Positions 12,841 to 23,767 of a stretch of DNA of 64,000 nucleotides are shown piece after piece. Both the position numbers and the translations under genes were made by a program. Each line of letters begins with the position of its first letter. Position 1 is the first letter of the stretch. The notes under the pieces are model-generated. The model saw only the letters and a program-made list of their open reading frames with translations, did no database searches and was not told where the DNA came from. The stretch comes from Whitmania pigra. Lineage: Eukaryota > Annelida > Clitellata > Hirudinida > Haemopidae. The stretch covers positions 1 through 64,000 of the forward strand of contig JAJTWR010000013.1 of the NCBI GenBank assembly GCA_021613335.1, read 5' to 3'.

Positions 12841-12952
12841 AGAACATGTACCTCTAGGTCGAGCTCCCTCTCGAACTCCATGTCGATCTCCCTGTCGATC
12901 TCCCTGTAGAGCTCCATGTCGAGCTCCCTGTCGAGCTCCATGTTCCTTTGAC
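12841..12952. repeat. 12-base minisatellite next to the RAB3GAP1 5' end
   Basis: About nine imperfect copies of a 12-base unit of the form GAGCTCC(A/C)TGTC. On the minus strand it reads as Met-Glu-Leu-Asp-Arg-Glu-Leu-Asp-type repeats, closed by GAG|GTACAT, which resembles a splice donor. It lies just upstream of the first confident RAB3GAP1 exon (12382-12560), but the phase does not match: that exon needs two bases from the previous one and this ends in phase 0. I therefore do not include it in the coding sequence. Confidence 0.55.
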
Positions 12953-13061
12953 AGAAATAAAATATTTAAAATCTCAAAGAAATCGTTTGATCTAGCAAAC
13001 GAACGAGAAGAACCGAAACAATAACGATCGCACCTAGCTTAACTAAAAAAATGACGAAAAC

Positions 13062-13095
13062 TGCGAGTAATACAATGCAAACAACTATACTCGAC
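13062..13095 (+). repeat. Left flanking direct repeat of the foldback element
   Basis: A 34-base stretch from TGCGAG to ACTCGAC recurs in the same orientation, imperfectly, at 22192-22228. Both contain AATACAATGCAAACAACT. The pair brackets the large inverted repeat and may be a target duplication or part of the element ends. Confidence 0.5.
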
Positions 13096-15650
13096 ATTCC
13101 TTAGTAATAACAAGATAAAACCATATTCCCCTATTATAATAATAATTATGTATTGTTGAAATAAAATAAAACAAATATTTCAAAAACAACGTTGTTTAAT
13201 TTTTTTTTAAATTAAGGAACATTTATAATATATATGTATTTAAAATATCTGTCCTATTTAAGGTAGTTACACATAATGAATGTCGCTTTTCTTAAACATT
13301 CAAAATGCTATTCCAAAATTAAATTTAATATACTTTTAACCGTATATATATAAATATTTTAATTTGACAAAATTGTTTCAAATTATAAATATATTTTATA
13401 TGCTCCCAATATCAATATGTACTCGGAGAGCTATAAAGGGATTTTTAACCGGGCTATTTAATGAACATTAACAAAAAACAAATAACACACAAAAACTGTT
13501 ATTTAAACAATATAAAATCATATAAATGATGCAAGTGTTGAAATAATATTGAGCGTCTATAGCCCACCAATATCCATATTGAGAGCTAAAAATAGATTCT
13601 GAATATCAAGACTCTACGCTATACAGATAATGAAGCTAGTGTAATATTAATATTATAATGAGCATTCCTTTTCCATAGCCCACCAATATCCATATTGGGA
13701 GCTAAAAATAGATTATGAATATCAAGACTCTTTAAGCCATACAGATAATGAGGCTAGCTTGTCAAGCGTTGAACTAATATTATAATGAGTGCCTCTTTCC
13801 ATATAGCCCACCAATATCCATATTGAGAGCTAAAAATAGATTCTGAATATCAAGACTCTTTAAGCCATATAGATAATGAGGCTGGTTTGACAAGCTATGA
13901 ACCAATATTATAATGAGTGCCTCTTTCCTATAGCCCACCAATATCCATATTGAGAGCTAAAAATAGATTCTGAATATCAAGACTCTTTAAGCCATATAGA
14001 TAATGAGGCTAGTTTGACAAGCTATGAACCAATATTATAATGAGTGCCTCTTTCCTATAGCCAGGGGCGCAACCAGCGAAAAATGCTGGGGGGGCTCAAG
14101 TTTAGAAAAGCCCGACGCAGTCGAAAAATTTTTGAAACTGTTCAAATCAATACTACTAATTTTAATTAATAAAGAATTAAAGATAGAACAGATTATTATT
14201 ATAGGTTTTTATTTATAAGTCTGCAGTCTTTTTTGTATCTTTAATAATTTATTAATGAGCTTGACTATCTTCTGTTTCAAAGTTTCAAGCCAGTTAAAGC
14301 AACTGAAAAAAAAAAGTTTATGATATGTTTAAAATTGTAATATGATATGATTGATATCCTAAACATTTCACCTAATCTAAATTATGTATAAAATTAAGAT
14401 CCTAAACAGTTTAAAACAATTTTGAAATGTTGTAGTCTAAATTACATTTTGATGTGTTTGCAGTTTACAAAATAATTTTTCGATCAGTCTGTGAAAATCT
14501 GTTCACCATTTTATTTACTGGAAGAAGTGCAGTAGTTGTTTTGTTCACAGGTATTCTCAATAAACTTTGCAAACGACAGGCAGACATAGTCGTCCCGAGA
14601 TGACTTTTAATAAGGCGAAGTTTAGAAAATGCCCTTTCTGCATCTGATGACGTAAATGTCTGAATAAGAGCAACATCGAGCATATGCAACTCGGGCTGAA
14701 TGCTTGTGGCACAGAAAAGATCTTGCAGTTCGATACATGCATTGGGATCAGACTGATCAGCACGTAAACTTGTCGATGTGAATTGGAGCTGTCTTTGCAC
14801 AGTTTCAGAGTCTTTTCCATGAATGTTGCAGAATTCCGAAAGTTCGGGAGTCATTGTGCCATTCTGCAAAGCATCAAGAGCAGCCAAGGCAGGGTTGTCA
14901 AAACGACATTATCTGATCATCAGATAACCAGCGAAAAATCCTGGGGGGGGGGGGGGCTCAAGTTTAGAAAAGGGACGAAAGCCCGACGCAGTCGAAAAAT
15001 TTTTGAAACTGTTTAAATCAAAACTACCAATTATAATTAATAAAGAATTAAAAATACAACAGATTATTATTATTATGAGTTTGACTATCTTCTGTCTACA
15101 GTCTTATTTTGTATCTTTAATAATTTATTAATGAGTTTGACTATCTTCTGTCTCAAAGTTTCAAACAGGTTAAATCCCCTTACCCCCCCCCCCACCAAAA
15201 AAAAACTCATCAGATTTGGAAAAATTGCAGGGTCTCTCCTATTGGGCCTGGGGGGGGCTTGCGCCCCCCCCTGCCCCCCCCTAGTTGCGCCACTGCCTAT
15301 AGCCCACCAATATCCATATTGAGAGCTAAAAATAGATTCTGAATATCAAGACTCTTTACGCTATACAAATAATGAGGCTAGTGTAATATTAATATTATAA
15401 TGAGCGTCCCTTTTCCCTAGCCCACCAATATCTATATTGAGAGCTAAAAATAGATTCTGAATATCAAGACTCTTTAAGCCATATAGATAATGAGGCTAGT
15501 TTGACAAGCTATGAACCAATATTATAATGAGTGCCTCTTTCCTATAGCCCACCAATATCCATATTGAGAGCTAAAAATAGATTCTGAATATCAAGACTCT
15601 TTACGCTATACAGATAATGAGGCTAGCTTGAACCAATATTGTAAGTCTAA
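13096..15650 (+). mobile_element. Left arm of a 9-kb foldback (long inverted repeat) element
   Basis: The outer part (13096-13550, beginning ATTCCTTAGTAATAAC) is the reverse complement of 21700-22155 with few changes. The inner part is a satellite array. Units of about 117-128 b start TAGCCCACCAATATCC and carry 'AGAGCTAAAAATAGATTCTGAATATCAAGACTC'. Two unit types are present: one ends GTGTAATATTAATATTATAATGAGCGTCCC, the other GACAAGCTATGAACCAATATTATAATGAGTGCCTC. A hAT insertion (14062-15295) interrupts the array. No transposase of the foldback itself is visible, so it is non-autonomous. Long inverted repeats built from internal subrepeats resemble Foldback/Galileo-type elements, but that is inference. 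Confidence 0.75.
14062..15295 (-). mobile_element. hAT element 1 (non-autonomous, 8-bp TSD)
   Basis: Ends are CAGGGGCGCAAC and GTTGCGCCACTG, flanked by the perfect 8-bp target duplication CCTATAGC (14054-14061 and 15296-15303). It sits inside a satellite unit of the foldback arm. It carries one minus-strand ORF (14465-14887, 140 aa) with 'SSDAERAFSKLRLIKSHLG', the C-terminal dimerisation region of hAT transposases (ZMYM1/ZBED-like). The catalytic part is missing, so it cannot move alone. The first 200 b are repeated internally near 14925-15170. Confidence 0.9.
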
Positions 15651-16483
15651 GGTTTACTTCTGAAGAAATTTAATTTATCTTTCTCACAATACTAATCTAT
15701 TTGTCATCAGACACTTATTTTTCAAGTTATTTGCGCTTAACAGCTTTGATTCAAATTCGTTTTGTTTTTATGCTACAAACTTGACAGCAGGGTTGTGTTG
15801 TTACTATACTAATCATTTTGACAGGAATTATATCCCTTGTATATCCCGTATATTTTTTGTTTCTTGTTCAGAATTTTTAAATAAACGAATTCAAACAACT
15901 AAAAACAATACAAAAATCATCGGTGAATCAACAAAAGACAAATAAAAATTACATTATTGGTTACAAATTTTAATGAACTGCAACAATTGGATTCTTGAAA
16001 CAAAAATAATTGCTTATTCATTGAAGTAAGTTCTTAGGAAATGTTTGGGTTGGCAAAAAATGCCTTCGTCCGTAAAATAGCGGACGTTTGCGGAGGAAGG
16101 CGATGGGAGACAAAATCTGCAATTTTTACGGACGTCTTTTATAGACGCCTCCTGCAATATACCGATGATAACTTTCCACGTATATATAAAATCCTTTGTA
16201 TAAAGTTATAAGCAGACATTGTTTTTGTAAGCTCTTAGTTATGCAATGGACTTTCATCAAATAAATATATATGAGCGCTGCATGCTGATTGGCTCTCGCT
16301 ACAACTGCTCCGACAACTTGTTATTTGGTTACTCTAACATGGCTCTTTGTAAGTGGTTTTTTATATGAAACCATTTAAAATGTCTGATGACGTCATTTTG
16401 GAGATGACTAGGACCAGGTACGTTGTCCCCCGACTTTAGACTAGATGGAAAAAACATCATCTTGTCATGATTTATGAGGGTTT
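15651..16483. other. Central spacer of the foldback element, left part
   Basis: Unique AT-rich sequence between the two arms. A short locally self-complementary stretch surrounds CCGTAAAATAGCGGACG and TTTTTACGGACG (16070-16140). No ORF or known transposase is seen. Confidence 0.4.
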
Positions 16484-16491
16484 GGCCTCGT

Positions 16492-17590
16492 CAGGGGCGC
16501 AACCAGCGAAAAATGCTGGGGGGGGGGCTCAAGTTTAGAAAAGCCCGACGCAGTCGAAAAATTTTTGAAACTGTTCAAATCAATACTACTAGTTTTAATT
16601 AATAAAGAATTAAAGATAGAACTGATTATTATTATAAATTTTTATTTATAAGTCTGCAGTCTTTTTTTGTATCTTTAATAATTTATTAATGAGCTTGACT
16701 ATCTTCTGTTTCAAAGTTTCAAGCCAGTTAAAGCAACTGTAAAAAAAAACAGTTTAAAACAATTTTGAAATGTTGTAGTCTAAATTACATTTTGATGTGT
16801 TTGCAGTTACAAAATAATTTTTCGATCAGTCTGTGAAAATCTGTTCACCATTTTATTTACTGGAAGAAGTGCAGTAGTTGTTTTGTTCACAGATATTCTC
16901 AATAAACTTTGCAAACGACAGGCAGACATAGTCGTCCCAAGATGACTTTTAATAAGGCGAAGTTTAGAAAAGGCCCTTTCTGCATCTGATGATGTAAATG
17001 TCTGAGTAAGAGCAACATCGAGTATATGCAACTCGGGCTGAATGCTTGTGGCACAGAAAAGATCTTGCAGTTCGATACATGCATTGGGATCAGACTGATC
17101 AGCACGTAAACTTGTCGATGTGAATTGGAGCTGTCTTTGCACAGTTTCAGCGTCTTTTCCACGAAGGTTGCAGAATTCCGAAAGCTCGGGAGTCATTGTG
17201 CCATTCTGCAAAGCATCAAGAGCAGCCAAGGCAAGGTTGTCAAAACGACATTATCTGATCATCAGATAACCAGCGAAAAATGCTGGGGGGGGCTCAAGTT
17301 TAGACAAGGGACGAAAGCGAAAAATTTTTGAAACTGTTTAAATCAAAACTACCAATTATAATTAATAAAGAATTAAAAATAGAACAGATTATTATTATTA
17401 TGAGTTTGACTATCTTCTGTCTACAGTATTATTTTGTATCTTTAATAATTTATTAATGAGTTTGACTATCTTCTGTCTCAAAGTTTCAAACCAGTTAAAT
17501 CCCCTTACCCCCCCCCCCCCCACCAAAAAAAAACTCATCGGATTTGGAAAAATTGCAGGGTCTCTCCTATTAGGCCTAGTTGCGCCACTG
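16492..17590 (-). mobile_element. hAT element 2 (non-autonomous, 8-bp TSD)
   Basis: Same family as element 1: CAGGGGCGCAAC to GTTGCGCCACTG, flanked by the target duplication GGCCTCGT (16484-16491 and 17591-17598). The minus-strand ORF at 16807-17229 differs from that of element 1 by only a few residues, and the internal repetition of the element end (about 17270-17480) is also present. It lies in the central spacer and has split a dispersed repeat with 'GGTTTG...GAAGCAAATAAAGGTC'. Copies at two sites with different 8-bp duplications show real transposition and not local duplication. Confidence 0.9.
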
Positions 17591-17598
17591 GGCCTCGT

Positions 17599-19290
17599 GA
17601 CTTTTGGCTAGAAGCAAATAAAGGTCTCCTCAGATTGTGCGAGGGTTTGTCCGCTAAAAAAGCTGAAATGACTAGGATGTGTTGTTGCAAATTCCAATAG
17701 TAATGAAAATAACAGTAATAATGAGTAACATCATCCACAAGTATGGATGTGTTCATTTCTTTCTGATTTGATCTGTCATTCATCAACTAGTCATTTAATT
17801 GCTTTGACCATACCTCCTTTAATGAATAGGTTGTTCAAAGCTGATATTTTTTTTGTCGGTTGAATAATACTAGTTATTATTTACATCGTTTTAATAATTT
17901 TTTGTTTTGTAGTTAATAATAATAAATTGCATCAACTAACGATTTTGAGTTTAGGCTACGATTCCTTTTTAATTATGCGGAACGAATAAACGCATTTCAA
18001 AGAAATCTTGGAAAAAGTAGGTTTGCTGTCACGGAAAGCTTTTCTTGTTTTAAAGTCTTTTATGTTAAAAATAATGTATACAATAAACTATATAAAATGT
18101 TGAAATTTAGCTTTTAACCAATAATAACCCAGTTATTTCGGTATTTATTAGAATTAATAAAAAAAAATAATAATTAGTAATTAATAATTAATGTTTTATT
18201 AGATTCTATTGTTCTACGTTATGTTTTAAAAATTTTATTATTTTTATTATACACCAGATTATGAAAAATGTCACTAAGATTTACGTTACCCACTAGTAGA
18301 TTTGGAATCTCAGGTCGTGCATGTTTCTCGATTGACTACTTTATGGTGAATATCTCTCAAACTAATTTGAATTGGAAGGTCAAACTTCAGATTATGGAAG
18401 AAAACTTCATTTTCTAACATGCTTAAAAGAATGGGTTCTCTAAAATTGGTTGAAGTCGAGATTTTAGGCACTTGTATGTGCTGCAGAACATTTATTATAT
18501 CTTTCTTAATATAAAGTTCAAACGTTTTTTTCTATGATTATAATGTTAGTTAGATTGTAATTACCTATAATTTTATAAAGTGATTCTTAAACGAAAATGA
18601 ATGTTTGTTTTAAACACGTTTTTATTAATATCTTGCTAAATATATGTAGTTAGAAATTCAACTTCAGACATGTTTGTCTCCAAGTCATCGGTGATATTTC
18701 ATTTTAGAACTTGTACTTTAGAATGTATTATTGAAAGGATTTGAATGCAATTTTACCCTAATATATTCATTTCAATATTGTTCACTTTTAAACACACTAT
18801 ACTTTCTATCGCCTATTGATTAGATAAGCTCAACGTAATCGATCTGACAAGAAAGATTTAAAGATATAGATTTAATTCTTAGCACGGAATATATGCATTA
18901 AAAAATAAAACCTTGGTCTAATCGTAAGTAGACCTTAGGACAAGGGGTTATTCAAAAAAGCTCGCAAGTGGGGGGGCTTCAAAAGCATACTAAGAATACT
19001 GAGAGGGGAGGGCAATTGCTTTTTGCGAAATAAAAACGAAATAATTTATATTTTTAGTGATTTTATTTTTATTTCTTAAATATAATTTTATTGATAATTT
19101 TGGGACCGTCCATAAAATATGTCACGCTCGAGGGGGTAAACCTATGTGTAACGTGACACAAATTAAAAATTAAAGTTAAGGTTTTTTGCGGACATCTTTT
19201 GTTGACGACCCCCAATGAAAAAAGCGTCTTCAAATTCAAATTTTGTGTTTCCCTGCGCCCCAATAGAGATCTGCCGTCATAACTCTGCCC
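17599..19290. other. Central spacer of the foldback element, right part
   Basis: AT-rich sequence without a recognisable gene. At 19095-19215 there is a block containing GGACCGTCCATAAAATATGTCACG and, in reverse sense, AACGTGACAC, followed by GACGACCCCCAATG. I take this for a degraded small DNA element. No transposase was found. Confidence 0.35.
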
Positions 19291-22155
19291 ATTGTAATAT
19301 TAATTCAACATTAGCCACATTATCTGTATAGCGTAAAGAGTCTTGATATTCAAAATCTATTTATAGCTCTCAATATGGATATTGGTGAGCAATAGGAAAG
19401 AGGCACTCATTATAATAGTGGTTCATAGCTTGTCAAACTAGCCTCATTATCTATATGGCTTAAAGCAGGGGTCTCAAACTCAAATTGCTCCGAGGGCCAA
19501 GTGATGACTTCTAAAGTTCCTCGAGGGCCGCATAGCCAGAACTTGTTTAAAATGATAAAAAGTTAATAAACAAGACAACGTAATAAGAACGTAGTGTTTG
19601 CAAACTTTCTAAAATCCATTTATTACAAATGTAATGTATTCAATTTATGTATCGTTTTTGGCGTATTTATTCTGTATTTGGTTAACTTAGGTTTCAGTCA
19701 CTTTCTGTACTGACTGCTGACATGGCAGCGTTTTGCGTCAACAAGGGCATCAACATTAGGCTTGATTTTGTGAGAAGAAACCAATCTCAGTGTTGCTTGC
19801 AAATGTTAGTTAGTGAGCTGTGACCTCAGTACTGACTTGTTAACTTTCATGGATGAGAAAAATTGTTCACATGCATATGTACTGCCAAACATTGCAAGAA
19901 TCCTTGCAGTATCAGAGAGTAACATTGGAAATCTTTCTCATGAAAGAAACGTGTAGAATTTGGGAATCCCTACTTCTGCATATTTCTGCTTCAAGATAGT
20001 ATCACACTGGAGTTCCACCAACTCCATTTGCAACAGTGTCAATTTCTACAGCAAACGGCGTCGAAAAAAGTTGAAATTGTGGCTCTAGTAACTTAAAGTC
20101 TGCAAAACGCACATCAAACTGTTGAAGTAACACAAACATCAAATCTGCATATTCTTTCAAGCATTTGGGTTCAACTTTGCCTAAGGAATTCAGAGTTGAG
20201 AAATGGGCCAAATTGCCCTCACCAAGTTGCTTCATCGTCGCGGGCCGCATGAAATGCCTTTGCGGGCCGCGTGTTTGAGACCACTGGCTTAAAGAGTCTT
20301 GATATTCAGAATCTATTTTTAGCTCTCAATATGGATATTGGTGGGCTATAGGAAAGAGGCACTCATTATAATATTGGTTCAACGCTTGACAAGCTAGCCT
20401 CATTATCTATATGGCTTAAAGAGTCTTGATATTCAGAATCTATTTTTAGCTCTCAATATAGATATTGGTGGGCTAGGGAAAAGGGACGCTCATTATAATA
20501 TTAATATTACACTAGCCTCATTATTTGTATAGCGTAAAGAGTCTTGATATTCAGAATCTATTTTTAGCTCGCCATATGGATATTGGTGGGCTATAGGAAA
20601 GAGGCACTCATTATAATATTGGTTCAACGCTTGACAAGCTAGCCTCATTATCTATATGGCTTAAAGAGTCTTGATATTCAGAATCTATTTTTAGCTCTCA
20701 ATATAGATATTGGTGGGCTAGGGAAAAGGGACGCTCATTATAATATTAATATTACACTAGCCTCATTATTTGTATAGCGTAAAGAGTCTTGATATTCAGA
20801 ATCTATTTTTAGCTCGCCATATGGATATTGGTGGGCTATAGGAAAGAGGCACTCATTATAATATTGGTTCAACGCTTGACAAGCTAGCCTCATTATCTAT
20901 ATGGCTTAAAGAGTCTTGATATTCAGAATCTATTTTTAGCTCTCAATATAGATATTGGTGGGCTAGGGAAAAGGGACGCTCATTATAATATTAATATTAC
21001 ACTAGCCTCATTATTTGTATAGCGTAAGAGTCTTGATATTCAGAATCTATTTTTAGCTCTCAATATAGATATTGGTGGGCTAGGGAAAAGGGACGCTCAT
21101 TATAATATTAATATTACACTAGCCTCATTATTTGTATAGCGTAAAGAGTCTTGATATTCAGAATCTATTTTTAGCTCGCCATATGGATATTGGTGGGCTA
21201 TAGGAAAGAGGCACTCATTATAATATTGGTTCAACGCTTGACAAGCTAGCCTCATTATCTATATGGCTTAAAGAGTCTTGATATTCAGAATCTATTTTTA
21301 GCTCTCAATATAGATATTGGTGGGCTAGGGAAAAGGGACGCTCATTATAATATTAATATTACACTAGCCTCATTATTTGTATAGCGTAAAGAGTCTTGAT
21401 ATTCAGAATCTATTTTTAGCTCGCCATATGGATATTGGTGGGCTATAAGAAAGAGGTACTCATTATAATATTGGTTCAACGCTTGACAAGCTAGCCTCAT
21501 TATCTATATGGCTTAAAGAGTCTTGATATTCATAATCTATTTTTAGCTCCCAATATGGATATTGGTGGGCTATGGAAAAGGAATGCTCATTATAATATTA
21601 ATATTACACTAGCTTCATTATCTGTATAGCGTAGAGTCTTGATATTCAGAATCTATTTTTAGCTCTCAATATGGATATTGGTGGGCTATAGACGCTCAAT
21701 ATTATTTCAACACTTGCATCATTTATATGATTTTATATTGTTTAAATAACCTGTTTTTGTGTGTTATTTGTTTTTTGTTAATGTTCATTAATTAGCCCGG
21801 TTAAAAATCCCTTTATAGCTCTCCGAGTATATATTGATATTGGGAGCATATAAAATATATTTATAATTTGAAACAATTTTGTCAAATTAAAATATTTATA
21901 TATATACGGTTAAAAGTATATTAAATTTAATTTTGGAATAGCATTTTGAATGTTTAAGAAAAGCGACATTCATTATGTGTAACTACCTTAAATAGGACAG
22001 ATATTTTAAATACATATATATTATAAATGTTCCTTAATTTAAAAAAAATTAAACAACGTTTTGTTTTGAAATTATTTGTTTTATTTTATTTCAACATATA
22101 CATAATTTATTATTATAATAGGGGGGGCGTGGTTTATCTTTGTTTACTAAGGAAT
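19291..22155 (-). mobile_element. Right arm of the foldback element with satellite array
   Basis: Reverse-complement counterpart of 13096-15650. About a dozen units containing GAGTCTTGATATTCAGAATC run from 19340 to 21690. From 20287 the two unit types alternate (GGCACTC...GGTTCAACGCTTGACAAG versus GGGACGCTC...AATATTACACTAG), giving a higher-order repeat of about 247 b, repeated four or more times with very little divergence. The outer 450 b (21700-22155) mirror 13096-13550. The right array is longer and more homogeneous than the left, which suggests recent unequal exchange or replication slippage in this arm. Confidence 0.75.
19466..20286 (-). mobile_element. hAT element 3 (Charlie/GTF2IRD2-like, 8-bp TSD)
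   Basis: Ends CAGGGGTCTCAAAC and GTTTGAGACCACTG form the terminal inverted repeat, and the 8-bp duplication GCTTAAAG flanks it (19458-19465 and 20287-20294). On the minus strand the broken transposase tail reads 'ELQCDTILKQKYAEVG', 'PKFYTFL', then after a stop 'ERFPMLLSDTARILAMFGS' and 'YACEQFFSSMKVNKS', the hAT dimerisation domain as in GTF2IRD2-type proteins. It is internally deleted and inactive. It is inserted in a satellite unit of the foldback arm and is a different hAT family from elements 1 and 2. Confidence 0.88.
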
Positions 22156-22191
22156 GTCTGTATAGATATTAAACTGCGATTACTCCAGTAT

Positions 22192-22228
22192 TGCGAGCCT
22201 CAATACAATGCAAACAACTTAACTCGAC
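22192..22228 (+). repeat. Right flanking direct repeat of the foldback element
   Basis: Partner of 13062-13095 in the same orientation, TGCGAG...AATACAATGCAAACAACT...ACTCGAC, with three extra bases. Confidence 0.5.
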
Positions 22229-22481
22229 GAAGCATTTTCATTTCAATAATAATAAATATATTCATATATTATTAATTAAATATATAAATATTAAATATAT
22301 AAATTACTGCAGAAAATATTAACTAAATATTATAATGTTTTACTAAACTAACGAAATTAATTTTTTGTTATAAACGCTTTACTTAACGTAACATTTTATT
22401 TATAGTGGTTTAAGAAGACTAAAATGACGGCTATGGCTAACAACGGAGATGATTTTAATACTAAATTAGAATCTCGGAATC

Positions 22482-22698
22482 AAGACTTGTCTTCCGCCAG
22501 CAGACACTTATATCATGGTAAAAACCTAGTCTTTAACGTAGCTGAAGTTAGCAGACACTTAAATTTAATTTCTAATGCGAAATTTCAAATCATAATATTT
22601 GGAAACTACGTTTCAAATGCTTTTCAAAAATGTTTATAAATCAATTGACGGAAGATTTTAAAATTTTTGAAGTTATTAGAAATTTGAGGAATTCGTTC
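22482..22698 (+). repeat. Dispersed ~215-bp repeat, copy A
   Basis: It begins ACTTGTCTTCCGCCAGCAGACACTTATA and runs to GAGGAATTCGT. The same sequence occurs reversed at 34268-34485 (nearly full length) and 26600-26745 (partial). It codes for nothing recognisable and no terminal inverted repeats or target duplication are evident. It is probably the end of a larger mobile element. Confidence 0.65.
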
Positions 22699-22703
22699 AA
22701 AAG

Positions 22704-23440
22704 TCTTCTTACTCAGTAACTACAATTTTTCGACTAACGAAATGTGCATCAAAATGTTTGTTAAGATTTCTACTTTCCAAATATGTATACCTTATTAGCC
22801 GAAAAAGATGTGGAACAACATAAATGCTTAAAATATCGCGAGACATCTTAAGCGGAGGTCCTTCCATTAATGGAATGTCTTGCAAGTCTTCTTACTCAGT
22901 AACTACAATTTTTCGACTGACGAAATGTGCATCAAAATGTTCGTTAAGATTTCTACTTTCCAAATATGTATACCTTATTAGCTGATAATTTTGGGGAACA
23001 ACATAAGTGCTTAAAATATCGCGAGACATCTTAAGCGGAAGTCCTTCCATTAATGGAATGTCTTGCAAGTCTTCTTACTCAGTAACTACAATTTTTCGAC
23101 TGACGAAATGTGCATCAAAATGTTCGTTAAGATTTCTACTTTCCAAATATGTATACCTTATTAGCTGATAATTTTGGGGAACAACATAAGTGCTTAAAAT
23201 ATCGCGAGACATCTTAAGCGGAAGTCCTTCCATTAATGGAATGTCTTGCAAGTCTTCTTACTCAGTAACTACAATTTTTCGACTGACGAAATGTGCATCA
23301 AAATGTTCGTTAAGATTTCTACTTTCCAAATATGTATACCTTATTAGCCGAAAAAGATGTGGAACAACATAAGTGCTTAAAATATCGCGAGACATCTTAA
23401 GCGGAAGTCCTTCCAGTATTTAATTGCCGTACGAGTTCTT
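22704..23440 (+). repeat. 183-bp tandem repeat, four units
   Basis: Units start at 22704, 22887, 23070 and 23253 (TCTTCTTACTCAGTAACTAC), an exact 183-b period, and a diverged partial fifth begins at 23436. Each unit contains TTTTTCGACT, ATCGCGAGACATC and a short palindrome CCATTAATGG. The last unit carries GCCGAAAAAGATGTGG in place of GCTGATAATTTTGGGG, as the first does, so the outer units are alike and the inner ones match each other. Confidence 0.85.
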
Positions 23441-23767
23441 TTACTCAATAATCACGAAGTTTAGACTGATCAAATAAATGTGCATCAAAATGTTCCTTAA
23501 GATTTCAACTTTGTTTTATAAACATATTCGCTTATGGATCTGCATAAATACCAAAACATCCCAATCCTCGAACTAATATTTAAGGAGACCTTGGGTGACA
23601 TGGAACTGGTAAACCATACCAGAGTTTATCCGAAAGATATAATCGCCACAGAAGTAGTTCCAATCAGGTTTTTGACTAGAATGTTTCTAACTGAGTTATA
23701 ACTTGTTAGTAATTATATAATAATTATAATGAAGACCTACACAAAAGGCAATAGAACCTAAGGCCTC

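Noticed and set aside
12841..12952. MELDRELD-like frame as RAB3GAP1 exon 1
   Set aside because: The splice phase (0) does not fit the next exon, which needs two bases from the previous one.
20287..21690. CRISPR-like array
   Set aside because: Units are contiguous satellites of ~120 b without unique spacers, in a eukaryotic genome.
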